From Pascua guehoae (Eukaryota > Basidiomycota > Tremellomycetes > Trichosporonales > Trichosporonaceae), in contig BCJX01000017.1 in NCBI GenBank assembly GCA_001600415.1, forward strand, positions 767,414 through 831,413: 64,000 nt of DNA. The letters run 5' to 3'. A program made the translations under genes and the position numbers. Below the pieces are notes generated by a model that was given only the letters and a program-made list of their open reading frames with translations, was not told the origin of the DNA and did no database searches. Below, piece by piece: positions 55,511 to 64,000 of the stretch (position 1 is its first letter; every line of letters begins with the position of its first letter).

Positions 55511-58326
55511 GGCGGGAGAGTGGTGAGGGGGAGTGCGATTGTGGATGTGGATGATTGTGGATGTTGTGGACGTTGTGGAGGAGTTCGCCGAGGATGATGG
55601 TGGATGCGGAATGATGGCGGATGACGGTGAAGTGAGGATGGCGATACCGGTGGCGATGGTGGATGACAGAGTATAGGACGACGGAGGATGAGGGCGGTCC
55701 CAGAGGACGGTCTCCCAGAGATGTCGGATCGAGTCTTCGGATCGAATCTTCATGGCCCCGCCCAGAGGACCACGGATGCCAGTGGTGCCAGTGGTGCACT
55801 TGTGCCGCTGGTGCACACCGGGTGTTCTCTCGAGCACAGTAGAATCAAACACCAGGCGGCACTGCGTGCAGCCTGGCCGCCTTGCCGCCTTGCCGCCTTT
55901 GGCCCGGCTGCGCCATGTCGTCAATAGTTTTGCCCAGTATGCCTTGCGATTCGTGGCGCGAGGCTTTGTATAAGAGAACAGTATGCAGTGGTGGCTTTCA
56001 GATGGTTATCTACAGGGAGACTGCAAAGGACTACAGGGAGACTGTATACGAATTGCAGAGGTAGGACAGAGGGAACGTCGAGCGACTGCAGAGCGGCAGA
56101 GATAGGTCGGTGACAGTGGGGCCAGACGGGTGGCCAAAGGCATTGGGGAGAGTTGGGGCTGGTGTTTGTTTTTGGGGAGGTTGATAGGCGTGGCCACTTG
56201 CTAAACGTTATTGATGAGAAAACCAGGGCGACGGATGACCAACGCCAACGCAATCTAGCCCAAGAGCCACGAGTCTGCATTGCCTGGCGAGCTGGCGAGC
56301 TAGCGCGCAGCCAGCAGGCCCTTGGCGAGCTTGAGCTTGAACGTGCTCGCGGCGCCCTGCCGTACATACTTGTACTTGTACCTGTACCGCGCCGTACCTG
56401 TAAACGCACCTGGCCCAATTCCCAATTGGCCTTATCGCTGACGCCGCGACGTGCGATGCAGCACGCAGATCCAATTGGCCTGTGTATGGCGTGGTAAGGT
56501 GAGACTCGAGAGGCACAGAGTGCGTGGGTGGCATGGTGGCGAGTGGCGTCAGCCAGGATCAGCATGAGGTGAGGGCATGATGGCATGAGGCGAGCCGTGG
56601 GGCAGGCATCAAAACTGGCTGCAGTGGACGGTATGGTGCGGTACGGTGCGGCACGGTGCGGTGTGGTGCAGTGGGGCGCTGTACGACGCTGGACAGCCAG
56701 ACTGGGAATTTTCTGGATTGTCTCAATTCATTCATGTCTGGTGTGGGGGCATACAGAGGCTGTCAAAAAGGACTGCGAGGGGCACAGGGATGCCGTGGCA
56801 TGGCCCATGGAGCTCAAAGCTGGTGTTGAGATGAGCGTTCGGCAGCACAAGACAAACCTCACCCTGCGCCTCTGACTGTCCTTGTCGACACCCTCTGTAT
56901 GTTGCATTGATGGTGGCGTCGTGGCACAGGCAAGAGGCGCAATGGACCAAGATGCCGGCCTTGGGCGGGCAGCTGGGTGGACTGGGAGGGGGTGAGCAAC
57001 ATCCCATCCAAGCCTTCTACCTTTCATCTGCCTTGGGATCTTAGGACCTTCAGAACAACAGTCTTGGCATGCCCCCCATGCAGTCAGTGTTGGGACAGGT
57101 GCATTAGCCACAAGGTCTCGGCAAGCCGTGGCCCGCCCGCCATCCAACTGAGCGGGGCGAAGACGCCATTGGGCGCCGCTGTCGATGACCGCATTTTTAA
57201 ACCAGCCCAAAAAAAAAATTGATCGAATGGCTGGGCGGCTGGGCGCTCGAGGCTCACTCTGACAATCCGACAATGATGGGCGTACGTGCTCGCGTCCTTA
57301 CCCGTAGGCCCAAAGGAACGAGTCTACCTGTCCACCTGAAGGATTGTGGGACATGGACTGAATGCCAAGGGATCGTCACGGTCAACAGGAGGCAGGCAGA
57401 GTGAGTGCTTGAGTGGGTGGCATGCATGGCGCGTGCAAAACTGTCGATCTCGCCTTTCCCTGAGGAGTTTGTCAAATATTTGGGCCCTCTCGCCACCTCG
57501 TCTCACTCGCAGCGACCACGGCCGGCAGCCATTGACGTCTGTGCATGGTGAAGGATTTCCCAGGTCCACTGCCTATCCCCGCATTGAACGCGCTCTACCA
57601 CCACTGTTCCAGGTCAAAATGATAGTCGCTGTCGTTGCCTGTTGGCAATGGACGTGGTGATGCGTCCCCCGCCTGCATGTTGTTGTTGTTGGGTTGGGCG
57701 ACGTGTGGTGGTGATTAGAGGTTTGCCGGCATCTCGTGCAGTTTTACCAACCGAAACGTTGCCCCCTCCCGGCCTACCCACTCTGTGCCATTGCCATTAT
57801 TATTATTACAAGCGAGGGAGGGGTTGGAACCGCCTTGTGACCCTGTCCCCTGTCCAGCTCTAGCTGTCTAGCTGCCTGTCTGTCGTCTAGCCTGTGACCC
57901 CAACCTGTGCCCACGGGTAACTAGTAACAAGAGGTAGGGACTTTGGTTGGTTGGTCACAAACTGTGCACCCACTGCCCACGACCCAAGAGTCACCAAACC
58001 CGTGACTCTTCCACTCTGCTTCTACACGTACACGTACCAGCCGGTACAACGGACCAAACTTTGATCAACAATACAATCCACCACCACCACTTTCACCAAT
58101 TAACAACACCTCGTTACCTACCTACCTACCCCTTTCCACTTTGCCTTGTGTCACACTTCTCCACCTGTCCATCGCCAACCCTCTGTCCGCCATTGCCACC
58201 AGCGCCACCCCTACGCCACCCCCCGCCGCCCACCTCTGCACTCCACCGCCCTCGCCGCGACACCACCTCACCTTTCACCCCTCCGCCGCCCTCTACCCCC
58301 CGCTCCCCCTCGGCGGCAAGGCCACA
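55511..58326. other. 2.8-kb intergenic region, no gene seen
   Basis: Simple-sequence stretches (GGATG/GTTGTGGA-type repeats at 55530-55680; GGTGCGGTACGGTGC units near 56630-56670). From about 57.9 kb a C/T-rich promoter and leader of the MAP kinase gene. Open frames look like composition artefacts. Confidence 0.45.
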
Positions 58327-61860
<3,534 letters not shown>

Positions 61861-61949
61861 CCGGGGGTCGCGAGAGTCACGGACGGTTGTGCAGAAGTCA
61901 TGCAGTGCAGTTGCAGCTAGCGGGGGTTTGTTTGTGTGTATGTGTGTGT

Positions 61950-61968
61950 GGGGGGGGGGGGGGGGGGG
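61950..61968. repeat. G19 homopolymer after (TG)n
   Basis: Nineteen consecutive G preceded by TGTGTGTG. The exact length may be a sequencing artefact. Confidence 0.8.
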
Positions 61969-63440
61969 CAGGGTGTGAGAGAGGGGTGTGTAAAGAAAGG
62001 GCGGGGGTGCGAGTGGGGTAGTGATGGGGAAAGGGGCCCGTGTGGGGCTGCACGGCTGCAAGGACGAGGCTGTCAGCAGGTGACAGTGTACCACCGCGTA
62101 TACTCGACGGTGCCCCGTCCGCCCCGGAGCGCCGCCTCGAGTTATCTGTGCCCTCGGTCAAGCAAGGTCTCTGCCTCGAGCTGGGTTTACCCCTCGGCTC
62201 ATTCCTCGATTTGTAGGACCCTCACGCACGATTGTAGGACCCACACGCACACTTCCGCCCCATCCGGCCCAACCACCCCACGTGCAGGCCGCCAGCACGC
62301 TGTCGATGCGATCCGCCACCGCCCTCGAGCACAAACTGCGTACATCGGCGCTGTGGATACCGAGTTGGGACCCTCCGCCAACCGACGCGATAATCGGCCC
62401 GACGCGGTGCCAACGCACAGACATGGAGTGTACCCATGGCACGGCGACGGACGCGGCCGAGACCGCCGGGTTAGTAACCCTACACAACTGTACACTGTGC
62501 ATACCGGATTTCCAGCATTGTCATGCATATTATTGGCGGGCGGGTGCTTTTAATGGGGCGGGGGATGTGTAAAATTGGCGCTGAACGGTGCCGCTGAGGC
62601 CTGACAGCGTAAACAGTGGTGCAGCGCGGCAGGGCAGTGCTATACATGTACCAGGAACCCGGGGACGCGTAGTCGGCTTGCAGCACTCGGCCGCGCCTCA
62701 TGACAAAACTCGTTTCAGCGGCAGGCGAGCAAGAAATGTCGGATGGCACTCGAAGGACCACGCAGTACAGTGAGCAATGCTGACATGCCGTCGGTGTGCG
62801 CGGATACGCAGATAAGCCCGGCTCCGGTTGTCCGATGTCGGCACCTCTGATTGTCCTTTTAGGCATTAGCTCAAGCCTCAGGCAATCCAGCCTCAAGCCG
62901 CCAGGAGATACCCCCCAGTACGCCCGTGCGCCAGATCTCGAGTCTGAATGGGGATGCGTCACCGCCCTCGTGGCGGACAGAGGCAGACGTGCCTCGGCGT
63001 CGGGCATTCACGTGCACTACTACTGTTGTCCCTCTCCTACTCTGGCTCGGCCGCTCGACCGAGGGCACACGACCAAGAGGATAAGCACAAAGGGCAAAAA
63101 AGTCGGAATCCCAAAATGTGCACGGGGTGATGATGCAAGCAATCTCGTCGTTTTTACCCCTTGTGGCCGTGTGGCTTGCTCTGCTGCTGTATGCGGCGCC
63201 GGCATGCATGTGGACAGGGACGGGCCTCACCACACCACACACGTCGCCACTGGCATCTCACTGCTGACGTGCGACTGGACTGGGAGTGGGACTGAACAGG
63301 ACTGGGGATGGATGGAATGGCCTCGGGGGATAGATATTATCGAGCACATGCACGCACGCCCGCGTCGCCATCCGATCTTCAGTCACCATCCATTGATCTC
63401 GGGCCCCGCACAAACGACCTCGCCCTCACCCTCGACCCAG

Positions 63441-63464
63441 ACCTCGACCTCGACCTCGACCTCG
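63441..63464. repeat. (ACCTCG)4 repeat
   Basis: Four perfect ACCTCG units, flanked by related CTCGAC and CAAGGCCAAGACC repeats up to about 63510. Confidence 0.8.
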
Positions 63465-63659
63465 TCCAAGGCCAAGACCAACCAGCACCAACCAAGGCCA
63501 AGACCAGACCAGACCTCGGTCCCGACTCTCTGCTCTGCAAGCGGTGCACATCGAGTCCCCGCCCGTCCCCGACCTCCCGTTCCCCTCCCGGCCGCCGCCA
63601 ACACACACGGCACTGGTGCCCCCACAGCCTCACAGCGGCACGCTTGAGCCTGGTGCCGA

Positions 63660-63830
63660 GCCCCACAGCGGCCCCCGCACGCCTGCCCGCCAGCACGCCA
63701 GCCAGCCCGCACGCCCGCCAGCACGCCAGCCAGCCCGCACGCCAGCACGCCAGCACGCCAGCCAGCCAGCCAGCCCGCCGGCTCCCTCGCTCCCTCGCTC
63801 CCGCTCGCTGACGCTCGCTCGCTCGGTACA
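63660..63830. repeat. Degenerate CCAGC/CACGC repeat field
   Basis: Overlapping short units (GCCAGCACGCCAGCC, GCCAGCCAGCC, then CTCGCTCC and GCTCGCTC) immediately upstream of the ATG at 63831. Probably part of the promoter or leader of that gene. Confidence 0.75.
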
Positions 63831-64000
63831 ATGCTCCTCGACCGCATCCCCGGCCTAGGCCGCAAGGCGCGACACGAGTCCGTCCTCGACCTCCCGGAGA
63901 GCCAGTACGACCGGGCCACGGGCCTCCCCAAGACTATCCAGGTGGGGGGGTATCTTGTCCGGCCGTTGGTGTCGGTTGAGCAGGGTGAGTCTGTGTTTTG
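63831..64000 (+). CDS. 5' end of an unrecognised gene, cut by window edge
   Basis: ATG at 63831 opens MLLDRIPGLGRKARHESVLD, LPESQYDRATGLPKTIQVGG, YLVRPLVSVEQ, then a GTGAGT donor at about 63985. The peptide has coding character but no family I recognise. The rest lies beyond the window. Confidence 0.6.
   Translation, partial: MLLDRIPGLGRKARHESVLDLPESQYDRATGLPKTIQVGGYLVRPLVSVEQGESVF

Larger units (their letters stand above)
61861..63830. other. Intergenic region with simple repeats, no gene seen
   Basis: Begins with the MAP kinase 3' region and a 19-G tract (61950-61968). Ends in a Cys/Ser-like CAGC/CGCC repeat field before the ATG at 63831. No ORF with coding character. Confidence 0.5.

Overview
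The window is eukaryotic nuclear DNA from a GC-rich, intron-dense basidiomycete. Genes carry many short spliceosomal introns (about 35-390 bp) with GTRNGT donors, CTAAC/CTGAC branch points and CAG/TAG acceptors. The gene set (SDA1, a PSR1-like phosphatase, GCV1, a SYG1/XPR1 phosphate exporter, CDC9, a Slt2/Mpk1 MAP kinase) is fungal. The diverged F-box proteins and the overall style suggest Tremellomycetes, perhaps Trichosporonales. That placement is an inference from style, not from any database search. One assembly gap of 475 N lies at 4778-5252.

Layout. 0.3-3.1 kb: SDA1 ribosome-biogenesis factor (+). 3.1-5.4 kb: intergenic, with the N gap. 5.4-7.5 kb: PSR/SCP-type HAD phosphatase (+). 8.4-10.5 kb: mitochondrial glycine-cleavage T protein (+). 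10.8-12.8 kb: secreted, probably GPI-anchored ThuA-domain protein (-), sharing a 449-bp divergent promoter with an intronless FAD monooxygenase (13.2-14.6 kb, +). 15.3-16.8 kb: F-box-like protein with an acidic tail (+). 19.1-21.3 kb: sugar-porter-type MFS transporter (+). 24.8-26.9 kb: membrane RING-H2 protein (+). 27.3-28.3 kb: a perfect 13 x 16-bp minisatellite directly upstream of an alpha/beta hydrolase (+). 28.7-30.2 kb: secreted pepsin-like protease with an atypical first active-site loop (-). 30.7-32.8 kb: F-box protein (+). 33.6-36.0 kb: 14-TM-type drug MFS transporter (+). 38.1-39.9 kb: LigB/DODA-type dioxygenase (+). 40.5-45.1 kb: SPX-EXS phosphate exporter (+), convergent with CDC9 DNA ligase I (45.4-48.3 kb, -). 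48.8-52.0 kb: nucleoporin with five RanBP2 zinc fingers and FG repeats (+), divergent from CDC9 across a 495-bp promoter holding an MluI cell-cycle box. 52.4-53.2 kb: unrecognised spliced gene (-). 54.0-55.5 kb: PMP3-type membrane protein with a long tail (+). 58.3-61.9 kb: cell-wall-integrity-type MAP kinase (+). 63.8 kb to the end: start of an unrecognised gene (+).

There is no single operon-like system. The window mixes conserved housekeeping genes (ribosome biogenesis, one-carbon metabolism, DNA replication, nuclear pore, phosphate homeostasis, MAPK signalling) with lineage-variable accessory genes (monooxygenase, transporters, protease, dioxygenase, hydrolase, F-box proteins), the latter concentrated between 10.8 and 40 kb. 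The most unusual items are the five-zinc-finger Nup153-like nucleoporin, the 13 x 16-bp promoter minisatellite, the intronless monooxygenase (transfer candidate), the large insertion within the SPX domain, the terminal extensions on the MAP kinase, and two poorly conserved minus-strand gene candidates in nominally empty DNA.
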